Part shown: positions 1 to 4,877 of the stretch, one piece after another
Layout: each line of letters opens with the position of its first letter
Numbering within the stretch: position 1 is the stretch's first letter
Origin: Acidobacteriota bacterium
GTDB taxonomy: Bacteria > Acidobacteriota > Terriglobia > UBA7540
Length of the DNA stretch: 5,196 nucleotides
Direction: 5' to 3'
NCBI GenBank assembly: GCA_021789565.1
Contig: JAJYJL010000732.1
Location: 1 to 5,196 of the forward strand
Position numbers and translations under genes: made by a program
The notes under the pieces: model-generated
What the model was told of the DNA's origin: nothing
The model's database searches: none
The model's input: only the letters and a program-made list of their open reading frames with translations

Positions 1-60
1 GGCGGGCAGCAGATCGCGCGTACCTTTAACGGATTGGATCAGTTCGTTCTTCTTGGACAC
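1..60 (-). CDS. hisS: Histidyl-tRNA synthetase, N-terminal fragment (cut by window edge)
   Basis: Only the first 20 codons are present, reading from a GTG at position 60 toward the left edge. They translate to MSKKNELIQSVKGTRDLLPA. The IQSVKGTRDLLP stretch is the conserved start of class II histidyl-tRNA synthetases, the enzymes that charge tRNA-His in the cytoplasm. This opening, typically (I)xxxxGTRDxLP, leads into motif 1. GTG(60) is the only ATG/GTG/TTG in frame after the upstream stop at 118-120, which is also the carbonic anhydrase stop, so the start is well constrained. I see no strong Shine-Dalgarno before it. The gene lies 57 bp downstream of the carbonic anhydrase on the same strand and may be co-transcribed with it. 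The identification rests on 20 residues, but the motif is distinctive. Confidence 0.85.
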   Translation of the reverse strand, partial: MSKKNELIQSVKGTRDLLPA

Positions 61-117
61 GCTGAATTGGCTTTCGAAGTGTTTTCGGACGCTTTCTTCC
101 GGGCTTGTCTCACCGGG

Positions 118-645
118 TCAGGTCGTGGTCTTCTTTCCGGCTTCAGCCAGGTAAATGTCCTTATATTCCAGGTAATGGCCGGCGTGAGCGTCGATAAAAG
201 CACGGTCCTCATCGTTCAGCTTTCGCCGCAGCTTTGCGGGCACGCCCACGTAGAGGCTGCCCGGCGGAATTACGGTATCTTCCAGCACCAGCGCACCCGC
301 GGCCACAATCGAACCCGCGCCCACACGGGCCCCGTTCAGCACAATGGCGCCCATGCCGATCAGGCAATGGTCCTCGACCGTGCAGCCGTGCAGCACCACC
401 CGATGCCCCACTGTCACCCAATCGCCTACATTGACCGGAACTCCGGTCACGCTGTGCAGCACGGAGCCATCCTGGATGTTGGTGTGCGATCCAACGCTGA
501 TCGGGCCGATATCGCCTCGCAGCACCACTTGGTACCAGATGCTGGCGTTTTCACCAATCTCGACATCGCCGATGATATCGGCGCTCCCGGCGATAAACGC
601 CGATTCCGCCACGCGTGGGAGAACGCCTTTGTAACTTGCAATCAT
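118..645 (-). CDS. Gamma-class carbonic anhydrase family protein (left-handed beta-helix)
   Basis: This 175-residue protein is built of hexapeptide repeats (for example IIGDVEIGENASIW and AIVLNGARVGAGSIVAAGAL), the left-handed parallel beta-helix of the gamma carbonic anhydrase/YrdA family. Family enzymes interconvert CO2 and bicarbonate as cytoplasmic trimers with a metal held between subunits. The three expected histidine ligands are visible as H64 (DGSVLH), H81 (VTVGH) and H86 (VVLHGC). R43 and D45 of the LRGD motif and Q58-D59 match other conserved active-site positions. The C-terminus (about residues 141-168) should form the usual helix, and the length is normal for the family. I chose ATG(645) because MIASYKGVLPRVAESAFIAG aligns with typical family starts. 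The frame stays open to a TTG at 711, but that start has no Shine-Dalgarno and adds a non-family extension. ATG(645) also lacks a clear Shine-Dalgarno. Catalytic activity is not certain, because many YrdA-like members show little. Confidence 0.93.
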   Translation of the reverse strand: MIASYKGVLPRVAESAFIAGSADIIGDVEIGENASIWYQVVLRGDIGPISVGSHTNIQDGSVLHSVTGVPVNVGDWVTVGHRVVLHGCTVEDHCLIGMGAIVLNGARVGAGSIVAAGALVLEDTVIPPGSLYVGVPAKLRRKLNDEDRAFIDAHAGHYLEYKDIYLAEAGKKTTT

Positions 646-679
646 GGACCGCCCGATCAGCCCGAAATCCTGCGATGTC

Positions 680-697
680 TTGAACTTATTGAACTTA
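680..697. repeat. Perfect 9-bp tandem direct repeat upstream of the carbonic anhydrase
   Basis: TTGAACTTA occurs twice back to back (680-688 and 689-697). On the coding strand this reads TAAGTTCAA twice and ends 34 bp before the carbonic anhydrase ATG. Direct repeats in this position can bind a regulator, but a chance slippage duplication is equally possible. If translation really started at TTG(711), the repeat would be coding. Confidence 0.5.
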
Positions 698-757
698 ACA
701 TATCCGCTCAAAAAGCCGCAAGGAGGGGCACTGAGGACAATCGGTCCAATCTGATGC

Positions 758-812
758 AGCGCCGGGCTTCAGCCCGGCATGGCCGCCAGATGCCGACCCG
801 AAGGTCGGCGCT
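758..812. repeat. REP-like intergenic element: two inverted, covarying hairpins
   Basis: The left unit (758-780) holds a hairpin with arms GCCGGGCT (761-768) and AGCCCGGC (771-778). The right unit (790-812) holds arms GCCGACC (792-798) and GGTCGGC (803-809) around a CGAA loop. Read on the minus strand, the right unit matches the left at 18 of 23 positions, sharing the outer blocks AGCGCCG and CGGCAT. The differences are mostly compensatory: a G-C pair becomes A-T, a second G-C becomes C-G, and a T-A becomes T-G, so the stem is kept. The units are separated by 9 bp (781-789), with a small TGGC/GCCA inverted repeat (780-788) near the centre. This is the head-to-head layout of REP/BIME elements, which are usually dispersed by REP-associated tyrosine transposases. 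No transposase is in the window, and copy number cannot be seen from here. Confidence 0.75.
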
Positions 813-879
813 ACTCTTAGTGGCCACTTAGATCACTGAGAAAAGATGCTTGCGGGGAATGAGGGTCCTTCAAAGCCAC

Positions 880-916
880 GAAGGGCCCGATGCTCTTTTA
901 CCGCACCGGACCCTTC
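880..916 (-). terminator. Possible 3' hairpin of the methyltransferase transcript
   Basis: On the minus strand GAAGGGTCCG (916-907) can pair with CGGGCCCTTC (889-880) as a 10-bp stem with one G-U pair and a 17-nt loop, starting 36 bp past the methyltransferase stop. It has no U-tract, so an intrinsic terminator is doubtful. A 3'-end stabilising hairpin is as likely. Confidence 0.3.
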
Positions 917-952
917 TATGAGGCTGACTGACAATCCTGTGTTGCTGCCTGA

Positions 953-1981
953 TTATTTGCGCCCGACCACCACGGTGTGCGGCGACGGGGTTATGGGATG
1001 CTGGGTGACATTCCCGAAGCCGGCATCGTGGTACATCGATTCAAGATCACGGAAGGTATAGGCGTCGCCTGCCTCCGTGCTGGCCAGCATGGTCATACTG
1101 AACGAAGCGGACATGGCCGGCGACACACGGTCTTCATTCGGCACAAATTCAAGCGTCGCGGCGCGCCCGCCAGGCCTCAGCACCGCGTGAACTTTCTTGA
1201 GCAGGCCGGTGCAGGTTGGAACATCAAAGTGGTGCAGGAAATTGGTGAGCAGGACGGCATCGTAGGGCCCGCCGTAATCTACCTCAAATGCGCTGCCGGG
1301 CAGCTTGGTCCACCGGTCGGCCACGCCGTTCTTTTGAGCATTCGCGTGCGCCACTTCCAGCACCGCAGGCCAGTCAACCGCCACAATGTGCGCCTGCGGG
1401 TTCTGCTTGGCTACCTCGATGCCGAACAACCCGTGCCCGGCAGCGATGTCGAGCACCTTTACGGGGCCGTTGTGGCCATCCAGGACGATGGTGCCGAGCG
1501 GCCCGGCCAGAGGAGCCATCATGGGAGCCATGCTGTGTGCAAACTCCACCCAGACAGGGTTCTCCGGCTCAACGGTGCCTTGCCCGGGAAGAACAGTCTT
1601 GCCATTCCTGACAATCTCGGCAAGGTGGTCATAGGGTTCGTGAAGCGCGGGATTGCCCAGAAACCGCGCCGTTGCGGCCAGACATGCCGGCGAACGCGGA
1701 TCAAGGAAAAGGGCGCTGCTTGGAGTGTGGTGGTATCGGCCCTCCTGCTTGCTGATGACGCCGATGATCGTCAGGTAGTCGCAAAGAATACGAATTCCGC
1801 GTTCAGACGCCGAACATTTTTTGGCCAGCGATGCCACGTCGCCCGGCCCCTCTCCAATGGCCCGGAATAGGTCAAGCTCGATGGCCGCCCGAAGCGCCGC
1901 CGTGCGCTGGTAGGCCATTAAGGTTTCAAAAACCACTCCCGGGTTCGGCGCACCCGTCGGTGGGTGCGGTGATATTGACAT
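953..1981 (-). CDS. SAM-dependent class I O-methyltransferase (COMT/acetylserotonin-OMT type)
   Basis: This 342-residue cytoplasmic protein has the two-part layout of small-molecule O-methyltransferases. A helical dimerisation/winged-helix region (about residues 14-100, including ETLMAYQRTAALRAAIELDL) precedes a Rossmann methyltransferase domain. SAM motif I is VKVLDIAAGHGLFG (174-187), followed by an acidic strand end AVDW (201-204). The NFLHHFD segment (247-253) aligns with the ILHDW region of plant-type enzymes, so H250 could be the catalytic base. LRPGGRAATLEFVP (268-281) is the usual post-motif strand. The family moves a methyl group from SAM to a hydroxyl on phenolic or polyketide-like substrates. 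The substrate here is unknown, and neighbouring genes give no hint. The start is ATG(1981), preceded by GGGGAGG (1994-1988) at ideal spacing. The frame is open upstream to about 2044, but that extension crosses the Shine-Dalgarno and leader hairpins. It could instead be a paralogue acting on another nucleophile. Confidence 0.92.
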   Translation of the reverse strand: MSISPHPPTGAPNPGVVFETLMAYQRTAALRAAIELDLFRAIGEGPGDVASLAKKCSASERGIRILCDYLTIIGVISKQEGRYHHTPSSALFLDPRSPACLAATARFLGNPALHEPYDHLAEIVRNGKTVLPGQGTVEPENPVWVEFAHSMAPMMAPLAGPLGTIVLDGHNGPVKVLDIAAGHGLFGIEVAKQNPQAHIVAVDWPAVLEVAHANAQKNGVADRWTKLPGSAFEVDYGGPYDAVLLTNFLHHFDVPTCTGLLKKVHAVLRPGGRAATLEFVPNEDRVSPAMSASFSMTMLASTEAGDAYTFRDLESMYHDAGFGNVTQHPITPSPHTVVVGRK

Positions 1982-1993
1982 ACATTTCCTCCC

Positions 1994-2047
1994 CAGCCAG
2001 GCGCTATCGCCTGCGGCTGCTATGACGGATGCGTATGATTGCATCCG
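1994..2047 (-). promoter_or_regulatory. Structured 5' leader of the methyltransferase (two stem-loops)
   Basis: The first stem-loop (2019-1994 on the coding strand) pairs CAGCC with GGCTG, then AGGCG with CGCCT around an ATAG loop, with a 2-nt bulge. Its base abuts, and overlaps by one base, the GGGGAGG Shine-Dalgarno (1994-1988). The second is a perfect 7-bp inverted repeat CGGATGC (2026-2032) / GCATCCG (2041-2047) with an 8-nt loop. Both lie inside the leader predicted from the upstream promoter. They could act in RNA on ribosome access, or the second could be an operator in DNA. The function is inferred. Confidence 0.45.
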
Positions 2048-2077
2048 GAGTTTTCAGAATTGGAAGCCCCAGCAGGT

Positions 2078-2108
2078 AAAATACATTGCACTTTATTTCA
2101 ACGCAATG
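2078..2108 (-). promoter_or_regulatory. Possible sigma-70 promoter of the methyltransferase under an inverted repeat
   Basis: On the minus strand TTGCGT (2106-2101) is separated by 17 bp from TATTTT (2083-2078), a fair -35/-10 pair that would start RNA near 2071 and give a leader of about 90 nt. A 6-bp inverted repeat CATTGC (2084-2089) / GCAATG (2103-2108) covers the -35 and the base pairs next to the -10. That is the usual place for a dimeric repressor site. The same repeat followed by TATTTT could instead be a weak terminator for the gene upstream at 2230-2892. Confidence 0.3.
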
Positions 2109-2229
2109 CCTATTTGAGGAAGCCTGTTGGCGCACCCCCTGGCAGAGACTGGGGAGACAGGCAAACTGGTGGATGAGGAGCAACGCGGCGGCCCGGATGG
2201 AGAGCCGACCGAAACCGCGAAATGCAGGA

Positions 2230-2892
2230 TCAGAAGTTCGGCATCTTCTGCGGCTCCCCCTTGATGTGGGATGTTTGGTCTTCCAGGACTTTTTCGAGAA
2301 CCATGGATGTGTCGGGGCCGGTCATTTTAACCAGGCTGTACGGCGGAACTTTGCTGGAAATCCAATAGTCCACGGTCTTGCCGTTCTCTTGGCGGCGGTA
2401 GTGTTCGCACTCAAACGTTCCTCCCGGGACGGTGATGCTTTCGGTCCCGATCTTCTCTCCCATATTGTTTTTTGCGGCGTCTCCGTTTTCAGCCACGTGT
2501 TGCCGCATCATGCCCATCATGTCTGCAGGCATTTCCATAGCGGGCTCGCCGGGAGGCTGCATGATCATGCGCTTGATCTCGGGGTGCGATCCGTTCAGCA
2601 CCGTGAGTTCTTTCATCACCATTTCACCGTTCAGCTTGCCGCCCTCTGACCGGATCTCGAGCCAGTAACCGTCGTTTCCGTCCACCTGCTCTTTGCCGAC
2701 CACGGCATAGGTGAAGCTCATGTCACCGTCTTTCATTGCCACTTTGTACTGTGCGCCTGAACCCAGCACCGGCTCGAAGGGCGTGGGGATTTGCGGCGCG
2801 CGCGGTCCCATGTGGCCGACCTGTGCCACGGCTCCGGCGGCGACGCCCACGATCAATGCGCAAAGAATAGCCGCTTTACGAGTAAAGTTCAT
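2230..2892 (-). CDS. Secreted methionine-rich protein of unknown function
   Basis: This 220-residue protein starts at ATG(2892) with a strong Shine-Dalgarno, GGAGG seven bases upstream. Residues 1-23 form a classical signal peptide: R5-K6, a hydrophobic core, then AVA before Q24. Export to the periplasm or cell surface is therefore expected. The mature part alternates hydrophobic and polar residues like a beta-sheet protein (SFTYAVVGKEQVDGNDGYWL, TVPGGTFECEHYRRQ, VDYWISSKVPPYSLVKM). This resembles DUF4412-like or LolA-like folds, but I do not recognise a named family with confidence. The odd part is residues 109-129, which contain eight methionines in 21 residues (MIMQPPGEPAMEMPADMMGM region). 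A single Cys remains after signal cleavage (C162 in ECEHY). Such Met-rich loops occur in periplasmic copper-handling proteins, so metal binding is possible but unproven. It stands alone, with its own likely promoter upstream. Confidence 0.85.
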   Translation of the reverse strand: MNFTRKAAILCALIVGVAAGAVAQVGHMGPRAPQIPTPFEPVLGSGAQYKVAMKDGDMSFTYAVVGKEQVDGNDGYWLEIRSEGGKLNGEMVMKELTVLNGSHPEIKRMIMQPPGEPAMEMPADMMGMMRQHVAENGDAAKNNMGEKIGTESITVPGGTFECEHYRRQENGKTVDYWISSKVPPYSLVKMTGPDTSMVLEKVLEDQTSHIKGEPQKMPNF

Positions 2893-2941
2893 TTCGAGAC
2901 CTCCAGAAAACAGATTGGCTTTTTGTATCCGCTCGGGACTT

Positions 2942-2956
2942 TCGGCCCGCGGCCGA
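2942..2956. repeat. Short perfect inverted repeat in the leader of the secreted protein
   Basis: TCGGCC (2942-2947) and GGCCGA (2951-2956) flank a CGC loop, about 50 bp before the ATG at 2892. It would form a 6-bp GC-rich hairpin in the predicted 5' leader. It may be regulatory or incidental in GC-rich DNA. Confidence 0.35.
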
Positions 2957-3026
2957 CATTGACAGGAGAGAGAAGGCCACCGCTACTCCTTTCCGGTTCC
3001 ACGACGAAACCAGCGGGATAAGCCGA

Positions 3027-3035
3027 AGTATACCA
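3027..3035 (-). promoter_or_regulatory. Extended -10 promoter candidate for the secreted protein
   Basis: The minus strand reads TGGTATACT (3035-3027): a TGn extension plus TATACT, five of six matches to TATAAT. There is no good -35, which extended -10 promoters tolerate. Transcription would begin near 3020 and give a leader of about 128 nt to the ATG at 2892. Confidence 0.4.
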
Positions 3036-3203
3036 AATTGTTCCTGCGCAGCGGCTTGAAAACATGGTGCACTGGCGTCCGGTGCCCTGGTTGAAAGGCC
3101 AAACCTGAATTTCCCGCCAATGGGGCCCTTGCGATGACGAGTTGCCATCCCCTTCTGCTGCAAACCGGCCCTCCGCTTGCCGCGCAAAGCGAATTTGAAA
3201 AAT

Positions 3204-3220
3204 TGGGTGAAACAGACCCA
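3204..3220. repeat. Small hairpin TGGGT/ACCCA flanked by A/T runs
   Basis: TGGGT (3204-3208) and ACCCA (3216-3220) enclose a 7-nt loop, with A-rich sequence on the left (GAAAAAT) and CTTTACT on the right. On either strand it looks like a weak terminator. The form also recalls short A/T-flanked hairpin phrases seen in repeat debris near REP-associated transposases; that comparison is from memory. Confidence 0.3.
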
Positions 3221-3350
3221 CTTTACTGTTATGCTACGTGCAATTTCAGGATGGGGCGTTTGCCTGCTGTGAGCCGAACCAGGACTTTACTTAGATTTTG
3301 CGTATTGCTGTCTGCTCCGTTGGCATGCGTTGCACACATGGCCACTGTCG

Positions 3351-3476
3351 AAAGTGTTCGTGGGAGACATTGCCTGCCGCCAGCACCATGGCGGGCACAC
3401 GCCGGCGCCGGACTGGCCCGATTTCATCAGGTTTGCAGAGAGCTACTTTAAAGCTCCGGGAGCAGCGGCGCATTGA
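3351..3476 (+). pseudogene. Possible decayed C-terminal end of an alpha/beta-hydrolase
   Basis: In the frame ending at the TGA at 3474-3476, the translation from 3351 includes KVFVGDIACRQHHGGHTPAP and then DWPDFIRFAESYFKAPGAAAH. A small-residue/GGH catalytic-histidine motif followed by a helix of the form DWPxFxxFAxxYF is how many bacterial alpha/beta-hydrolase esterases end. The resemblance is from memory, not a search. The same frame stays open only back to a TGA at 3267-3269, with no ATG and no Shine-Dalgarno, and nothing upstream looks like the rest of a hydrolase. If real, this is a truncated relic. GC3 does not separate this frame from its neighbour, so chance cannot be excluded. Confidence 0.3.
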
Positions 3477-3551
3477 TCGCCCCGCGAAAGCAAGCCTGGC
3501 CGGGAAACTGCCGATTAAACGAGGCTGGATTTATTGAGGGACATCAAAGGT

Positions 3552-3557
3552 TATAAT
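3552..3557 (+). promoter_or_regulatory. -10 box of the metallophosphoesterase promoter
   Basis: A perfect TATAAT sits 19 bp before the GTG start. No good -35 lies at 16-18 bp; GATTTA at 3529-3534 is poor, and TTGAGG at 3535-3540 is too close. Transcription from about 3563-3565 would leave a leader of only about 12-14 nt, just enough for the GGAGG at 3567-3571. Confidence 0.55.
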
Positions 3558-3576
3558 TAGAACTTTGGAGGCTGTG

Positions 3577-4323
3577 GTGCGGTACCTGATTCTGAGTGAC
3601 ATCCATTCGAACCTGGAGGCACTGGAAAAGTGCCTCGCGATTTCTGATGGCAGATACGACACGGTGCTGTGCCTGGGAGACCTGGTGGGTTACGGGCCCG
3701 ATCCCAACGCGGTGATTGACCGCCTGCAACCTATTGCAGCGGTGATCGTGCGCGGCAATCATGACAAAGCCTGTTGCGGCCTGACCGACGCCGAAGACTT
3801 CAATTACCTGGCCCGCGCGGCGACCGAGTGGACGCAGCGGCAACTCACTCCAGATCACCTCGAATTTCTGCGCAACCTTCCGAACGGCCCTATCCAGATT
3901 GACGGCATCGAACTGGTCCACGGTTCGCCTATCGACGAGGACGAATACATCTTTGATTCACTGGGGGCGGTGGAAGCTTTCCAGTTCAACGCGGCGCCCC
4001 TTGTCTTTTTCGGCCACAGCCACCACCAGGGCGGCTTTCTGCTGACGTCCGACAAGAGGCTCCAGTCGGTCCATCTGCCGCCCATTAAGGACGGCGAACC
4101 CGCCAGCATTCCACTTCAGGAGAATGCCCGTTACCTTATCAATCCCGGCTCGATCGGCCAGCCGCGTGACGGCGACGGGCGCGCGGCTTTTGCCATTCTT
4201 GATACTGAGAAGAAACAGATTGATTTTTACCGCGCACCTTACGATGTGGCGGCGACCCAGGAAAAGATGCGCAAGGCAGATTTGCCGGAGCCGCTGATCA
4301 TGCGCCTGGAAGTGGGGCGCTGA
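3577..4323 (+). CDS. YfcE-like calcineurin-type metallophosphoesterase
   Basis: This 248-residue cytoplasmic protein carries the full set of calcineurin-like phosphoesterase motifs in order: DIH (D8, H10), GDLVGYGPDPN (34-44, with metal-bridging D35), GNHD (60-63), H115 in LVHGSP, and GHSHH (146-150). These residues bind two metal ions and hydrolyse phosphate mono- or diesters. The fold and the NPGSIGQPRDGDGRAAFAIL segment near the C-terminus place it in the Metallophos_2/YfcE-like group. Its true substrate is unknown, and cyclic nucleotides, nucleotides and phosphoproteins have all been seen in this superfamily. I chose GTG(3577), since MRYLILSDIHSN is the standard family opening and GGAGG lies 5 nt upstream. 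GTG(3574) is too close to the Shine-Dalgarno, and TTG(3565) precedes it. It is the only plus-strand gene in the window, with its own promoter, and converges on the lipoprotein gene. Confidence 0.92.
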   Translation: MRYLILSDIHSNLEALEKCLAISDGRYDTVLCLGDLVGYGPDPNAVIDRLQPIAAVIVRGNHDKACCGLTDAEDFNYLARAATEWTQRQLTPDHLEFLRNLPNGPIQIDGIELVHGSPIDEDEYIFDSLGAVEAFQFNAAPLVFFGHSHHQGGFLLTSDKRLQSVHLPPIKDGEPASIPLQENARYLINPGSIGQPRDGDGRAAFAILDTEKKQIDFYRAPYDVAATQEKMRKADLPEPLIMRLEVGR

Positions 4324-4378
4324 CCGCGCGAGACCCTGCAGACAGATCCCGACACATTCAGGTTGAAAGGTGCAAAGC

Positions 4379-4396
4379 AATGGGGACGTGCCCATT
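4379..4396. terminator. Small hairpin between convergent genes, possible bidirectional terminator
   Basis: AATGGG (4379-4384) and CCCATT (4391-4396) enclose GACGTG. On the plus strand the hairpin lies 55 bp after the metallophosphoesterase stop and is followed by TATT. On the minus strand it starts right at the lipoprotein TAA. The stem is short and the T-run poor, so termination would be weak. The position between converging genes is what favours the call. Confidence 0.35.
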
Positions 4397-4869
4397 TATT
4401 CGCCGGCAAGGGTCACGAGCACTGGCGCCATTTGAGGCACTGCCTGGTTCCACATGGCCGGAACCTGGTCAAACGAAAAACGGAACTCGCGCGTTTCGCC
4501 GGGCTTGAGGGGAAGCGTGGTGCCACTGATCGGATAGGCTTTTCTCTGCTCGATCGGTTTCCCTTCGATGTCGGAAAACGTCAGGCTGATTTCAAGATAG
4601 ACAATGGTTTTGTTGCCTTTGTTGGTTACCGCGCCGGAGACAGTGGTCACGGTATGCTGCAGGAAGTTCTGCGCAGCTTCCGCGCGGCCGGGCGTGAGCT
4701 GGATATTCTGGAGGTACGACGCTTCTTCCGGCGTGGGAGCGGACTTCACGGCCTCCTTTGTGGCGCCGCAACTTGCCAGGCCCGCAACGGCGAAAGCCAC
4801 CAGCGCCACCATTGCCAGGCCCACCAGCGGATACTTTGTGGATGAACTGAAGGGTTGGTCCCTGTGCAT
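4396..4869 (-). CDS. Small lipoprotein with an extracytoplasmic beta-sandwich-like domain (DUF2393/FxLYD-like)
   Basis: This is a 157-residue predicted lipoprotein. A charged N-terminus (R3, K12) precedes a hydrophobic segment (15-33) ending in the lipobox L31-A32-S33-C34, so C34 should be lipidated. G35 follows, with no Asp retention signal, so outer-membrane sorting is plausible. The mature part (about 52-155) reads as a small beta-sandwich: VSGAVTNKGNKTIVYLEISL, then LPLKPGETREFRFSFDQVP and a terminal MWNQAVPQMAPVLVTL. This pattern of describing a side chain-rich strand, then a Pro-Gly turn, then FRF, then WN resembles DUF2393/FxLYD-type domains in acidobacterial proteins, from memory. Function is unknown. 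It starts 30 bp after the pmbA-like stop. ATG(4869) has no Shine-Dalgarno, but an extended -10 lies 8 bp upstream, suggesting a leaderless transcript. No downstream start keeps the signal peptide intact. Confidence 0.82.
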   Translation of the reverse strand: MHRDQPFSSSTKYPLVGLAMVALVAFAVAGLASCGATKEAVKSAPTPEEASYLQNIQLTPGRAEAAQNFLQHTVTTVSGAVTNKGNKTIVYLEISLTFSDIEGKPIEQRKAYPISGTTLPLKPGETREFRFSFDQVPAMWNQAVPQMAPVLVTLAGE

Positions 4870-4877
4870 ACGCGTGT

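Larger units (their letters stand above)
646..952. other. Intergenic region without a gene, carrying repeats and hairpins
   Basis: No reading frame here looks like protein. The plus-strand frame open from 34 to 831 is antisense to the carbonic anhydrase and then runs through palindromic DNA. Contents: a 9-bp tandem repeat (680-697), a two-hairpin REP-like element (758-812), a 10-bp perfect palindrome AGTGGCCACT (819-828), and three mutually complementary arms at 862-870, 880-889 and 907-916 beyond the methyltransferase stop. I see no convincing sigma-70 promoter for the carbonic anhydrase. TTGAGC at 711-706 with TAAGTT 17 bp downstream is weak. Confidence 0.6.
2893..3576. other. Long intergenic region without an intact gene
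   Basis: Several frames of about 60-110 codons are open here on both strands. They overlap one another, are Arg/Pro/Cys/Ser-rich in the way of out-of-frame GC-rich DNA, and show no family motif. Identifiable contents are the leader and likely promoter of the secreted protein (2893-3035), a TGGGT/ACCCA hairpin (3204-3220), a possible hydrolase remnant (3351-3476) and the promoter of the metallophosphoesterase (3552-3557). I see nothing in about 3040-3200. Confidence 0.6.

Noticed and set aside
646..711. N-terminal extension of the carbonic anhydrase to TTG(711)
   Set aside because: No Shine-Dalgarno precedes the TTG, and the extra 22 residues do not fit the family start. ATG(645) gives the normal length, though it too lacks a Shine-Dalgarno.
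34..831. 265-codon plus-strand open frame
   Set aside because: It is antisense to the carbonic anhydrase and hisS start, is rich in His/Arg/Gln typical of a shadow frame, and runs through the REP-like palindromes. The minus-strand frame has all the family motifs.
977..1870. 297-codon plus-strand open frame
   Set aside because: It is antisense to the methyltransferase. It has no recognisable motif, an Arg/His/Gly-rich shadow composition and no Shine-Dalgarno.
1982..2044. N-terminal extension of the methyltransferase to a start near 2044
   Set aside because: It would place the strong GGGGAGG and both leader hairpins inside the coding sequence, and it adds residues foreign to the family.
3134..3451. 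105-codon plus-strand frame with a hydrophobic signal-like stretch (RFCVLLSAPLACVAHMA)
   Set aside because: No ribosome site, no domain, Cys/Arg-rich composition and overlap with other equally open frames. Part of it may be the shifted frame of a decayed gene.
3298..3537. 79-codon plus-strand frame with Cys/His residues (CTHGHCRKC) suggesting a zinc or heme motif
   Set aside because: The spacing fits neither a CxxCH heme site nor a standard zinc ribbon. The TTG start has no Shine-Dalgarno, and the rest is Arg-rich low-information sequence.
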